A DNA stretch of 64,000 nucleotides from Limnephilus marmoratus (Eukaryota > Arthropoda > Insecta > Trichoptera > Limnephilidae). Made by a program: the position numbers and the translations under genes. This document shows positions 8,401-17,235 of this stretch, piece after piece; within the stretch, counting starts at the first letter, position 1, and every line of letters begins with the position of its first letter. The DNA is taken from positions 51,000,831-51,064,830 of the forward strand of contig OU862916.1 of NCBI GenBank assembly GCA_917880885.1, read 5' to 3'. Below the pieces are notes generated by a model. That model made no database searches, had not been told where the DNA came from, and saw nothing but the letters and a program-made list of their open reading frames with translations.

Positions 8401-10582
8401 CAGAACCGTCAAATACTACTCGAGTCTTCGTGGTAGTGCTTGATTCTTTTATTACTGCATGATGTGGTAAATAATAATAATTTTTTTCATTAGAAGGTGC
8501 CTCGCACCGGGTCATATGACCCAAGTCTATGTATTCCTGCATAAATTCTTTATATTTTTTCATCAGGTCAGGATTTGAAGAAAATTTTCTTTGCAAATTG
8601 CAAAGTCTCTTTTCTGCCATAGGCAGTGTTTCGCCTAACTGTTTAACACAGGGGCGCTGCGGTAAGCTTACCATAAAACGACCTTCGTCATTTCTTTTAT
8701 GCGTGTCCTTGAACATTTCCTCGCACGCTCGCTCCTCATGGCTCCGGTGCTTCACCGGCGGGAATTCTTCTAATTTCCAGAAGTTTTCCATTTGTTTATG
8801 TAATATATTTAATGATAGGTGACAAGATTTTACTGGCCTTTTTGTTTTTGTTGTGACGATAGGTCCTGACACCAGCCACCCGAATTCCGTTCTCTGCAGT
8901 ACAGGTCCTGAGTCTCCATTTCGTAGTTGATCTTGTTTCAAAATTTCCCAAAAGATTTCCGCTCCGAGTAGCATATCTATGGAGCCTGTTTCGTAGAAGG
9001 TAGGATCCGCTAACTGTAGACCATCAGGTACGCTAGCATCCTTTTTCTGAAAAGAAATTTGCGGCAGATTACTCGTTATTTCCTTCAAAACGAGACATTC
9101 TATGTCTCTTTCATAAGGTGAATAGCTTGAAAAAATCCTTAAATTTACACTTTTCTTAATATTCAATATTCTGTTTTGTATTCCGGTAATCGGTATGTTT
9201 GCACTTTTGGGTTTTAATTGCAACCTAGCTTCGAATTTCTCTGAGATAAAATTAGACTGCGCTCCGCTATCCAATAATACTCTTGCCTTAATTAAGTTTC
9301 CATTATTATTCAACACTTTAATAACGGCCGTAGATAACAAAATAAAATTATTAGATACCTTCGCTGAATGATTGGTAACTAAAACTTCATTATTTGATGT
9401 TGATTGTGTATCATTATTCTGAGGAGACTTATTATGAGATGAATTATCTATTTCCTTTTTTAAATGTAACAATGTATTGTGCGAATTATTTTCGCATATT
9501 CGACAGTTGTATTTACTTTTACATTCCTTTAGTTTATGACCTAGGCACAAACATTTCAAGCAAGCACCTAAATGACGTATCTTTATAATTCGATCCTTAG
9601 CATTTAATATTAAGAATTTTTTACAATTATAAATCCTATGATCGCCTTTGCAAATAATACATTTTATCATTTGCGGCGTTAATGAAATCATAGCTTCCTT
9701 TCTGTACTTGACAGGGAATGTTTTATTTTGATTAACCTTTGCTTCAGTAATCCCGGCAAATTCTAAAATCTGGACGCGATCTGATAAATATTTTATAAAC
9801 TCCTTATATGTAGGTAGGTTATCTTTGGTTGCAAATGTTTCCCAATGATTTCGAGTTTCGCTATCTAGTTTATGTGACAATAAATATATTAAAATAATAT
9901 CCCAATTTTCGGTGGGTATATTTAAATTATTCAACGATTTTAAATGTAATTCGGATTCATCAATAAGATTCCTTAATGCTGTGGAATTTTCAAATTTTAT
10001 TTCAGGCAATTTGAATAATGCTTCCACGTGCTTATGTATAATAAATTTTGTATTTTGGTATCGGCTGGTCAACATTTCCCAGGCCGTGTAATAATTGTCT
10101 TGGTGATTTGGCAATGATATCAATAATTTAGCTGCGTCACCTTCCAGGCATGATCGCAGATAATACAATTTTTGAATAATTTCTAAGGATGGGTTATTTT
10201 CAACAAGAGCTACAAAAGTATCTCTAAAATTTAACCACTTTTCATAAGAGCCGTCGAATTTAGGCAACTCTAAAATAGGCAATCTAATATTGTGTGAAAT
10301 TGCATTCGGAACCTTAATTAACAATTTATCTTTAGCCTTGGCAACAAGACTATAGTAGGAATTTTCAAATGCTTGCCTTTCCAATGGTTTAGCCAATTCG
10401 TCCGCTGAAAGCGCTTCAATTTGATCTTGGATTATATCGAAAGAATCTAAAATTGGTTCGAGTTTCTTTAACCTGACTTCAATTTCAGATTGCGACAAAT
10501 TATTTCCTTGGATGTATTCGTTGAATCGAGTTAATTTAGCTTTACAGATTCCCCTCTGGGCCACTAATGTTTTGAGATCCAT
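5468..10582 (-). CDS. BEL/Pao Gag-Pol polyprotein, intact 1704 aa
   Basis: One frame encodes the whole replication machinery of the retrotransposon. The N-terminal part, about residues 1-300, is a Gag region of the DUF1759 type. Zinc knuckles follow at about 308-320 (imperfect) and 341-354 (CX2CX4HX4C). A Pao-type aspartic protease has its DSG active-site motif at 438-440. Reverse transcriptase spans roughly 690-950, with a first catalytic Asp near 767 and the YMDD box at 843-846. RNase H acidic residues are visible near D1016, E1060 and D1090. The integrase has an HHCC-type zinc-binding region (histidines about 1318-1325, cysteines 1355 and 1358) and a DDE triad at D1390, D1456 and E1508. 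A C-terminal DUF5641-like domain follows. The ATG at 10582 is the first Met and matches the usual short BEL Gag start. I see no stop, frameshift or lost catalytic residue, so this copy may still be competent. It has no envelope gene. The short frames on the opposite strand are shadows. Confidence 0.96.
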   Translation of the reverse strand: MDLKTLVAQRGICKAKLTRFNEYIQGNNLSQSEIEVRLKKLEPILDSFDIIQDQIEALSADELAKPLERQAFENSYYSLVAKAKDKLLIKVPNAISHNIRLPILELPKFDGSYEKWLNFRDTFVALVENNPSLEIIQKLYYLRSCLEGDAAKLLISLPNHQDNYYTAWEMLTSRYQNTKFIIHKHVEALFKLPEIKFENSTALRNLIDESELHLKSLNNLNIPTENWDIILIYLLSHKLDSETRNHWETFATKDNLPTYKEFIKYLSDRVQILEFAGITEAKVNQNKTFPVKYRKEAMISLTPQMIKCIICKGDHRIYNCKKFLILNAKDRIIKIRHLGACLKCLCLGHKLKECKSKYNCRICENNSHNTLLHLKKEIDNSSHNKSPQNNDTQSTSNNEVLVTNHSAKVSNNFILLSTAVIKVLNNNGNLIKARVLLDSGAQSNFISEKFEARLQLKPKSANIPITGIQNRILNIKKSVNLRIFSSYSPYERDIECLVLKEITSNLPQISFQKKDASVPDGLQLADPTFYETGSIDMLLGAEIFWEILKQDQLRNGDSGPVLQRTEFGWLVSGPIVTTKTKRPVKSCHLSLNILHKQMENFWKLEEFPPVKHRSHEERACEEMFKDTHKRNDEGRFMVSLPQRPCVKQLGETLPMAEKRLCNLQRKFSSNPDLMKKYKEFMQEYIDLGHMTRCEAPSNEKNYYYLPHHAVIKESSTTTKTRVVFDGSAKSSTGISLNDALMIGPVLQKDLAAQLICFRKHQYVITADIEKMYRQILVRPEDRDLQRIIWKNFPEEEIQHYQLNTVTYGLGPSSFLATRCLEQLGNENMSSNHKVSQIIKNNFYMDDLLTGDETEESCLLIKEQLISIMASAGMNLRKWRSNLPSLCSKQESMSDMIISTDSNDSKILGLSWNNQQDNFLYTVKLIKNPIVSKRQMLSSIASIFDPLGLIGPVTVVAKLLMQKLWQTKVQWDEPIPHDMLKTWEAYMSELPQLNNLRIGRKIQCQDHVNLQLHGFCDASEKAYSACVYLISTDKLGKRYSNLIMSKSRVAPLKSVSLPKLELCGAVLLTKLVNYIKEAICTPDIHTTYWCDSQIVLCWVREQPARWNTFVANRVAEIQETSQPEQWKHVRSEDNAADVLSRGTGVSQLLISSIWWHGPAWLILDSACWPNADTFCIDPPEIKTSSVLLSAVKQDWDIFNRYSSFSKLQRVTAYIIRFQFNCKNPLQRRYGKLTVSELENSVNKLISRAQSYCFSVEIRALNNGSNIPRNSFLKSLDPFIERDLIRVGGRLSKGKMVDENQQHPIILPSHHKITELIVRHYHYLNLHSGTQSLLALIRMKFWPIKGKNVVKRIIKKCIICYRCNPKPEQQLMADLPAERITECRAFQNTAVDYSGPILIKSGIHRKTHSVKSYICLFVCMASKAVHLEVVLSLSAESFLNALKRFISRRGRPSKMFSDNATNFKAANNELKEIYNFLNMSNDKIDKYLSTLGIQWRFIPPRAPNFGGLWEAGIKSVKHHLKRITSIASLTYEEISTVLCQIESCLNSRPLTPLSNDPYDLNPLTPGHFLIGTSMAAIPEQNLEHITFNRLNNYQKLIQIVQMFWSRWRKEYLAELQTRNKWTNRSQGQLQPGDMVILKEDNVPSCYWRLGRVSAVHPGADGRVRVATIITSKGIIQRAISKLCLLPIEDNGPDANDVHTKTDEENN

Positions 10583-11235
10583 TTTTTAAATATCAAAAAT
10601 AAGGTACTCACAGAACACAAAAGTTAAATTATAATCACTTGTAATTAATCACTACACGTGCACTGCCCTTGATCACAGAATTTTACTTATTAACCGATAA
10701 ACAATGAATTTTAACCATGAAATGAATCTTATCTCGCAAAATGCCACAGCCCGTTAGCTGTCAAAATTAAGAATAATATTATTTGTTATTTGTTCCTACC
10801 GCGCATGCGTTAGGCTTACGGCTGCGTTTAAACAACCGCCTCGCGGTAAAATTCGAATTTTTAACTTACGTATTTTCAAATAATCATTCGTAATTAATCA
10901 TTTATGAAGTTTAAAATACTTTCTCAGTATTCTAAAACTTCTTTTTACATTGATGTAACAATTTTTATCGATTACTACAATGTTGCTGTTGGGTATGAAA
11001 TCAATTTAACACCACAGCAATAATCAGCCCGTTTTTTTTAAATAAATTTAAAACAAACAAAGAAATACGGTTATGAACTCCATCAATCATGCTCTCCTGC
11101 CTGGGAAAATAAGGTATATAGGAATGGGAATTGGTCACTTGCCCTTTTCTCTGAAGATCTCTCTTGATGAATGTTGAAGATGCTGGTTCTTTTATCACTC
11201 GCGATTCAATCGTTAATGCGGCACGAAGGATCAAA
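10583..11235 (-). other. Leader and primer-binding region of the BEL/Pao element
   Basis: This non-coding leader lies between the 5' LTR and the Gag-Pol start. The primer-binding site should lie just inside 11235. The element strand there begins TTTGATCCTTCGTGCCGC, which lacks the usual TGG complementary to a tRNA CCA end, so I cannot name the primer tRNA. Packaging signals would also be expected here but cannot be read from sequence. The short frame at 11001-11234 shows no family features. Confidence 0.7.
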
Positions 11236-11618
11236 TGTTAGGGTTTTGATTCGATTAATCAAATAATGTAAGTTTTTAGGTCTTCAAAAACTTCAACAAG
11301 AAATTCAAGGTAGATACAAAATTAATTTATTGGCAATAATGTACAACAATTCCAATCCAAATAAATTATTAAATCCCCCCAACGGACTGATAATCTAACG
11401 TTTCCTTTTAAAGGCAAACTAATGCAGAAAGAGGTAGAAAATAATGAATTCATCCTATTTATAAATTTACAACAGGGTCCATTTGGGAGGGAAGACTATA
11501 GCCAACCCTGACATCTATGTGTAAATCCTCGAACCACAACTATGCCTGACCTCTTTGTTAAAAGCGGAGAAACATTTCAACCCTTGCTCAACTAAATATC
11601 AACTTTAATTTCTTAACA
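11236..11618 (-). repeat. 5' LTR of the BEL/Pao element
   Basis: This is the upstream LTR in the element's own orientation (minus strand). It is 383 bp with TG...CA ends and reads the same as the LTR at 4488-4870. It should contain the promoter and the polyadenylation signal, but I cannot place a transcription start with confidence. Confidence 0.95.
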
Positions 11619-11623
11619 ATTAT
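11619..11623. repeat. Target site duplication ATTAT, right
   Basis: This partners the ATTAT at 4483-4487 and confirms the outer limits of the BEL/Pao insertion. Confidence 0.9.
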
Positions 11624-11699
11624 TACTCATTACTTAATTATTTGATATTTAATTTATTACCTGACAATATAAAGAAATGTAATTCTATGAATAAGGTTA

Positions 11700-11955
11700 A
11701 ATATATGGTGAAAAATTGGTTATCAGAAAAAAAAAATTAATTGATATTGATATTTATAAAAAAAAAAAAAAGTTAAATCTGTAGATATAAGATGTAAATT
11801 TTAAATGTAAAAAATCTATATGTAACTGAAATATAAGCACCTGCTGACAAGCCAAATCAATTGGCTTAGCAGGACTTGTTTGTTGATTTTATTATGTATA
11901 TCTATTCTTTCAATAAAAAAATAAATAAAAAAAATAAAAAAATAAAAATAAAAAT
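11700..11955 (+). repeat. LINE 3' tail with A-rich microsatellite
   Basis: A hairpin-forming segment (AAGCCAA...TTGGCTT, 11845-11875) is followed by TTTCAATAAA and a run of AAATAA units to about 11955. This pattern is typical of the 3' end of Jockey/CR1-like LINEs. The coding part is not preserved. Confidence 0.5.
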
Positions 11956-12007
11956 TAATCTAGATACTTAATTTCACTTCACGACAATATACCCTAAAAT
12001 ATATTCA

Positions 12008-12225
12008 GAATCTTAACGACGTAAGTAAAAAGGCCGTATATACAAATTGCGAATCGCGACCCGTGTATTGAACGGACCTACTGTCGAATTTGCCGTATCA
12101 AAGAAAAGAAGAAGAAGATAAATAATGTGGGAATCTTAACGACGTAAGTGAAGAAAGCGTGTAAACAAATATACGCCGCGGCAAGGCGTATTGTACGAAC
12201 GTACGGTCGAATTCACCCTAGCAGG
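12008..12225 (+). repeat. Imperfect direct repeat, two units of about 90 bp
   Basis: Two units start AATCTTAACGACGTAAGT (near 12009 and 12133) and both end near GGTCGAATT or GTCGAATTTGCC. They are offset by about 122 bp and separated by an AAGAAGAAGAAG run. The units are richer in CpG than their surroundings. Function unknown. Confidence 0.65.
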
Positions 12226-13139
12226 CCTGAGGAGTGGGGAGTCGACCTTTCTGCCGCGTTCATTTTAATTAATTCTGAAGAACGTGCTACAAATATTTAA
12301 AATGTGTCTCCATGTTGTCCTTCCGAAATTATTAATTCATCGTCTAGAAAAATAAAATCTGGTGCGGTATAGTTGAAAATCGGGTTATATAGTCTTGAAA
12401 TAGTTGTACGAAAAATATATTAGTGGGAAGGTACTATTACTTTCAGAAACATTTAATTTATTGAGCTTTAATTGCGGAGCTGAAATTTTTTATAAATTTT
12501 TCACAATATTTCTAATAATCTGACAGTTTGTTTAAGACCAAAAAAACTTAGACAAAGGCGATAGAACAAAGTGGTTAAAGGTTCTCGTATTACTGAGGCA
12601 CTTTCTAAATTACTACGTACCAATGGTATTTTGATCATACCACAGAAAATTAAAAAAGTTTTTAAGTTATATTCCTCTTGTTTCGCCCTTTGTGCATTTA
12701 CTATGGTTTATTTATTTCATACAATATGTACGATTATGACGGAGTACTGACCCTCTTTAAAATCACCTCTTCCTTCACTCTCCACATTGTCAACATCCCA
12801 TTATTAATCAGCGCAATTTAGAAAGCTGACCGGTACAAATTACAAATGTAAAGTACACATCCACCCTTCCGTGGGGGTGATTAACACCAGTCGTTCTCCA
12901 TACACGGATTATGTCCGTCGAGATGGGAATTATAGGGGGTGAATAAACAGGGGTAGTTGCGTGGAACTTTACATACATTGGAAACTGACCGCTCGGTGGA
13001 GATCGCTTTAGATGCAAACAATACTAGATGAGACAACCGTATTATTTAATACAACGTAACAATGCTGGACAAGGCAGTCACGTAATACACATGACTATAC
13101 CAGATAAAACAACTATTTGATTCAATATGACTACTAGAT
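12226..13139. other. No gene recognised; weak foldback at 12828-13010
   Basis: Non-coding. Around 12828-12860 and 12970-13010 there is imperfect inverted similarity (both sides carry ATGTAAAGT-type sequence), suggesting a decayed MITE. The 69-aa minus frame over it looks incidental. Confidence 0.5.
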
Positions 13140-13239
13140 GAGAAAACATTGTAATACAATATAATAACTCAACAACATGCAACATCACTTCCTTTGAAAA
13201 GTCATTAAAAGTGATGAAAAAATTTGGTTAAGTGAGAGG

Positions 13240-13376
13240 TTAGGGAACGTACCCATACTACGTGACACACTTTTTGCAATTTTTTACCCCCCACCCCCCC
13301 CCCCCCCGGTGACCACGTGTAGTACATTCCAAGACCCCCCCCCCTACAGTTTTCACGTAGTATTTCATAAATATGG
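13240..13376. mobile_element. C-rich MITE, copy 1
   Basis: It has AACGTACCCATACTACGTGA at the left and TCACGTAGTATTTCATAA at the right, so the ends pair as ACTACGTGA/TCACGTAGT. The interior holds long C runs (about 13287-13308 and 13334-13344) and a GTGACCACG segment. A second copy lies inverted at 14034-14146. Confidence 0.6.
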
Positions 13377-13379
13377 TTT

Positions 13380-14030
13380 CGAATCATTTTTTGCTGACAA
13401 AAAATAAAAAATGCATTATTTGGCTTATATTTGTCTTTATTAATACGGCGCTTGCTGCGTGACAGCAAGAGTGCATGCATTACAAGTGGAAAAAATATTA
13501 TCAAGATAAAACTTATGTCAAAATATATTGAAATATTATTGAAATAAATAAAATATTATTAAAAATAAATATTGAAATAAAATATTGACATAAAATATAA
13601 ATAAAATATTATTAAAAATAAATATTGAAACCGGAACGTAATTTATGGAAACGAAAGTCTTGTTATATTTATAAACATTTTTCATCTCAATCATCTTCAA
13701 CAAACACGTTCCCTGAACTTTTTCACTTATTTGAATGTACGAGGGTGGGTGAAGTTTGCGGATTGGTTAAATTAACTTAAAGCAACTTTATAACAGCGCG
13801 GAACTCAATTTTCTCCACATTTCACAATTTCTTCCCGATTGAAGTGTTTGGTCGATGATAGCTCAAAGACTAATGACCTAATTACGATAAAACCCGGTGT
13901 TTATCCGGTATTTATAAATGAATTGTTCAATTAGTACCTAATTCAGCGGTACCCCCATTAATCACTTACCTTCCCATTCCGCGAACTTAAAAACCTCCCC
14001 TCGTAGCTAGAAAAAAAGCGCGAGATTTCT
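13380..14030. other. Spacer between two inverted C-rich MITEs
   Basis: AT-rich non-coding DNA containing a run of ATATTGAAATAAA-like repeats (13530-13635). No gene is recognised. The whole 13.14-14.29 kb block is flanked by inverted similarity. Confidence 0.55.
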
Positions 14031-14033
14031 AGA

Positions 14034-14146
14034 TTGACTACGTGATAAAAACCTAAGCCCCCCCCCCCCCCGTTGTGACCAAGCGTGGTATTTTGATGAC
14101 CCCCCCCCCCCTAAACAGGTCACGTAGTTTGGGTACGTTCCCTTAG
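14034..14146. mobile_element. C-rich MITE, copy 2 (inverted)
   Basis: It begins GACTACGTGAT and ends GGTCACGTAGTTTGGGTACG, with two C runs and GTTGTGACCAAGCG inside. It is the reverse of the copy at 13240-13376. Confidence 0.6.
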
Positions 14147-14480
14147 GTCATGGGCTATTTTTCTTTTTTTTCATCACTCTTAACGACTTTTTCAAAAGGG
14201 ATTGTTAAAATGTTATTTTGTTGAGTTGTCGTGGAACTGAAAAATAATAAGTATTACAATATTAGACATTACTAGTTGAGAAAACATAAAATAAAGAACA
14301 CAAATATTGCGAAGTGGACGTGTTACGTATACCAAATATCTGGAAGATTCCTTCTTAAATTTCAAATACAAAACTGTGTTTCATTATTAATGTGATTGCG
14401 ATATATGATGTCAGGCAGGTGTAAAAGAGTCAGAGCGTGTTTGTTTATAATGGGTTAGATCCAAAAACAACAAAGTCCAT

Positions 14481-14518
14481 TCCAACAGTAATTAAGTTTC
14501 CACTTAATTACTGTTGGA
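14481..14518. repeat. Perfect 16-bp palindrome
   Basis: TCCAACAGTAATTAAG (14481-14496) and its reverse complement (14503-14518) flank a 6-base loop. It lies just upstream of the RTE fragment. No T-run follows that would suggest a terminator, and function is unknown. Confidence 0.7.
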
Positions 14519-14539
14519 TACACTACATGGAAAGCATTT

Positions 14540-14945
14540 GTAGAAATGAGATCCCTGAGGCGTATGGGTGGTAAAACCATGTATGATCGTGTGAGAAATG
14601 TGGAAATCCGCAAATAATGCAAGGCTGATGTAAGCGTAATGAGTAAGATAAAGAAAGGAACGCTCCGATGGTTTGGGCATGTAGAGCGAATGAACGAGGA
14701 AAGGAGTGTAAGGAGATTATATGACGCAAATGTGAATGGTAGAAGAAGTCAAGGACGCCCAAGAAAGAAATGGCACTACCAAGTGAATCAGATACTTGAG
14801 TCGGGCCATGTCAAGAGTCAGAATAATAGAAGAGAATGTATGAGACTTTGTATGAATGTAAAAGAGGCAAGGAAGACCGGGATGTTTGGCGGTCTGCCCT
14901 CTCTGCCTACCCCTGCGGGAAACGGCGTTATGGTTAGTTAGTTAG
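14540..14945 (+). pseudogene. RTE-type LINE, 3' end of reverse transcriptase ORF (broken)
   Basis: This encodes the C-terminal tail of an endonuclease-reverse transcriptase of the RTE kind, with the conserved LRWFGHVERM and GRPRKKWHYQVNQILESGHV stretches. In the same frame a TAA at 14615-14617 replaces the Glu codon found in the copy at 45.8 kb (IRKECKAD there). Near the C-terminus the frame drifts away from the expected ending. It finishes in a (GTTA)n tail at 14931-14948, typical of RTE 3' ends. It is 5'-truncated and non-functional. Confidence 0.85.
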
Positions 14946-14949
14946 TTAA

Positions 14950-15485
14950 CCATCCCAATTATTATTTATTACGAGACAATCAAGATGTTTTCAAAATATC
15001 ATATTAAAGAGGGTACCTAGTGTTTGAAGATGAAATTCGTAGATTTGAAACGTAATTATGTTCCCTTTTGAAAAATGTGTACCTTTGTGTAAATACCTAC
15101 TATTTTGTTACGTGATTTATTACATTTAGGTAAGTAGGGGCCAATCTTGCCAAACTTATATCATTACTTGTAACCTGCCAGCTAAATATTAGCAGAATTA
15201 ATTGACGCATTTGTCAGGGTAATTATGTGAGGGTGATCCTGGGACGGTGTTTGAACAGAGAATGGTATCTCTTAATAAGGGGGTGTTCTCTGTTCATGCA
15301 AAGGACCCGATTTGACGGACATCATCACAGATATGGGGACATGCTTCAGAGTGACGTTGATACATTGAATAAGGAAGGTATGTCCACGGATATTTCAGTA
15401 TTTTACGTGAAGGTGTAATGCTTATTGTAATGGTCATTTCTACAAAAATATCTCTTCTCTTCGTCCTTATTTAAATACTTTAGTA
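14950..15485. other. No gene recognised
   Basis: AT-rich non-coding DNA. A small palindrome around TTTAAATACTTTAGTATTTAAATA (about 15468-15493) marks the border with the next LINE tail. Confidence 0.55.
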
Positions 15486-15493
15486 TTTAAATA

Positions 15494-15692
15494 AGGACGA
15501 AGACCAACAGGGCGAAGGAGCCTGGGAAGACCAAGACTAAGATTGAGCGACAACGTCCTCAAAGACATATCTATCTTGGAGCTTCTAAACTGGAGAGAGC
15601 TGGCACAAAACCGAGATGAGTGGAGGAAGATTCTTGAGGAGGCCAAGACTCACCAGGGGTTGTAGAGCCAATAGTGATGATGATGATCACGA
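15494..15692 (+). pseudogene. LINE endonuclease-RT C-terminus, second family
   Basis: Conceptual translation gives a C-terminal LINE pattern with GRRSLGRPRLRLSDN and NWRELAQNRDEWRKILEEA, ending KTHQGL before a stop. A (TGA)n microsatellite tail follows at about 15676-15690. The same family occurs inverted at 51604-51760. Only the last 60 or so codons remain. Confidence 0.8.
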
Positions 15693-15980
15693 ATAAGGAA
15701 CAGTGTTTTTCAGATAATCAGCTAGTATGCCTCAGGAAAACAATACAAGGGTGAATTTAGAAAATTTCATTCCTTTAATTTTCTAGGGAAACGCTATACT
15801 TTCAGCACAAATGTAATTTCCACCATGAGCTTCGGCACTTGGTAATATTCATATGACCGTCAAAAAATAAAAGAAATGTAGATTTCATCTGAAAATTTTC
15901 AAATTAAGTTATTAAAAATATGTAATGAGGTTTTAAAAATGATTGCATTATTTTGTAAACTCTTTTTGATTAAATTAATA
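15693..15980. other. No gene recognised
   Basis: AT-rich non-coding DNA between a LINE tail and a foldback element. Confidence 0.55.
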
Positions 15981-16216
15981 ATCATTGAAAAAGAAGACAC
16001 AATAATAATCTAAACGAAAATATGAAAGAGAACAAGACAAGGAAAAGGATAACGGTCGCAACTGGGACTCGAACCCAGAACATCTCGTCTAAACGAGTCG
16101 TGCGCGTTTACCAATTCACTTCAATTCACAGTGTTTTTCTGTGTCGTGTTCTTTTTCAAATTTTCTTTTGAATATTATTGTTTCTTATTATCTATTATAT
16201 CTTCTTCTTCAATGAT
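15981..16216. mobile_element. Foldback element with tRNA-like core (S3), copy 1
   Basis: The ends ATCATTGAAAAAGAAGA and TCTTCTTCTTCAATGAT form inverted repeats, and a second inner pair includes GAGAACAAGACA and TGTCGTGTTC. In between, on the minus strand, is a tRNA-like unit with a good B box (reverse of GGGACTCGAACCC at about 16071) and a plausible A box. Other copies lie at 34.84 and 37.42 kb. The right flank ATATTACATTGATGGG is shared with the 37 kb copy, so the real end may lie about 40 bp further out. Confidence 0.65.
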
Positions 16217-16857
16217 ATATTACATTGATGGGAAAAACCGTCAAAAGTTATAAAAAAGAGAGTTTTTCATTTAATCACTCATTTGAATGGTAGTCTAAGA
16301 GTCCAAAGTAATTGTGGAATTTCCATCGAATATGATTTGTAAATTTATTATTTTATTGCTTAACATAATACAAAATTATAAAAGATATGAAACATTCTGT
16401 CACATAAAAGTAATGTCCATATATCGCCCATAAGACATTTGTATTCCAAATCATTAGATATCTTTGAGTACACTCTAATACCGTTAAGCATTACTAGATA
16501 CCCTTTTATCATATTCAAATCGTCGATATCACAAAGTATGTATTACATATAATTTACAGCTAAACCCATAACCCCTATAACCAGTCCCCCCCATCTCTCC
16601 TTCTTACCATTTCCCCTCATCCCCCATTCTAACCCCGTTCTTTCCCCATTCCCACTCACCCACGCCCACCCCCCTCGAAACCCGTCATGATTTTGTATAT
16701 CGGAATTGGAAATAGATGACCGGAATGTATATCCAAATGTCATTCATAAATCACAAGTAAAATATAATCTATTCTGAAATGAGATATTCTTCGTGACAAT
16801 AAAACAGACTGTACAGTCAGCCTCGAAAGTTTCTTTGCAGCCTGTATTAGAATAATA
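16217..16857. other. No gene recognised; C-rich tract
   Basis: AT-rich, then a C-rich polypyrimidine tract at 16580-16680. The minus-strand 66-aa frame over the tract is low-complexity. Confidence 0.55.
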
Positions 16858-16984
16858 CGTTTTTGAAGTGAAAACTTCTTCAGCACTTTCGTGATTTGAA
16901 ACTCGATGAAACGGAAACGAGTGATACTAAAAAGAGACATAAACATACATTTATAGGATTTAGCTTGCAAGAGAATGAGAGAGC
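16858..16984 (+). repeat. S4 repeat family, 5' part
   Basis: It carries GAAAACTTCTTCAGCACTTT, then CTCGATGAAACG, AAAAAGAGACA and GCAAGAGAATGAGAGAG. The complete form (about 245 bp) is at 33381-33625 in reverse. Other parts are at 18067, 41895, 42190 and 61035. Confidence 0.65.
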
Positions 16985-17235
16985 AATAAAATATTTATTT
17001 ATTTCACGGGTACTCGGTTACAACATAACACGATAAATCCACAGTCCCACGCAATTCTCCTTTGGTGTATGCGATAAAATGCCTGACGAACCTTTGCAGA
17101 TATTCACCCGACCATGGATCCAATCCTTTTTTTGTAATATCAATATCTAATCTTAAGACACTCCAAAATTAAAAGGCAAAAGAAAGCAACATTTGGCGAC
17201 TCCGAAGAAGAAAACACACATATTAATATGATTAA

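Larger units (their letters stand above)
4488..11618 (-). mobile_element. Complete BEL/Pao LTR retrotransposon (7,131 bp)
   Basis: This is a full-length LTR retrotransposon read right to left. Two 383-bp direct repeats (4488-4870 and 11236-11618) begin TGTTA and end TAACA. They are flanked by the 5-bp target duplication ATTAT (4483-4487 and 11619-11623). Between them lies one uninterrupted Gag-Pol frame (10582 to 5468), a leader of about 650 bp and a 3' non-coding stretch of about 600 bp. The order Gag, zinc knuckles, aspartic protease, reverse transcriptase, RNase H, integrase and a C-terminal domain is that of the BEL/Pao superfamily. No envelope-like frame follows pol. Reading the two LTRs side by side I see no difference, so the insertion is probably recent. 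Confidence 0.97.

Noticed and set aside
5335..9588. Frames of 60-110 aa on the plus strand and a 97-aa second minus-strand frame across the BEL/Pao coding region
   Set aside because: They are shadows of the Gag-Pol frame in other phases and show no family features.
4488..11618. Endogenous retrovirus with an envelope gene
   Set aside because: There is no env-like frame after pol, and the domain order and Gag type are those of a BEL/Pao retrotransposon.
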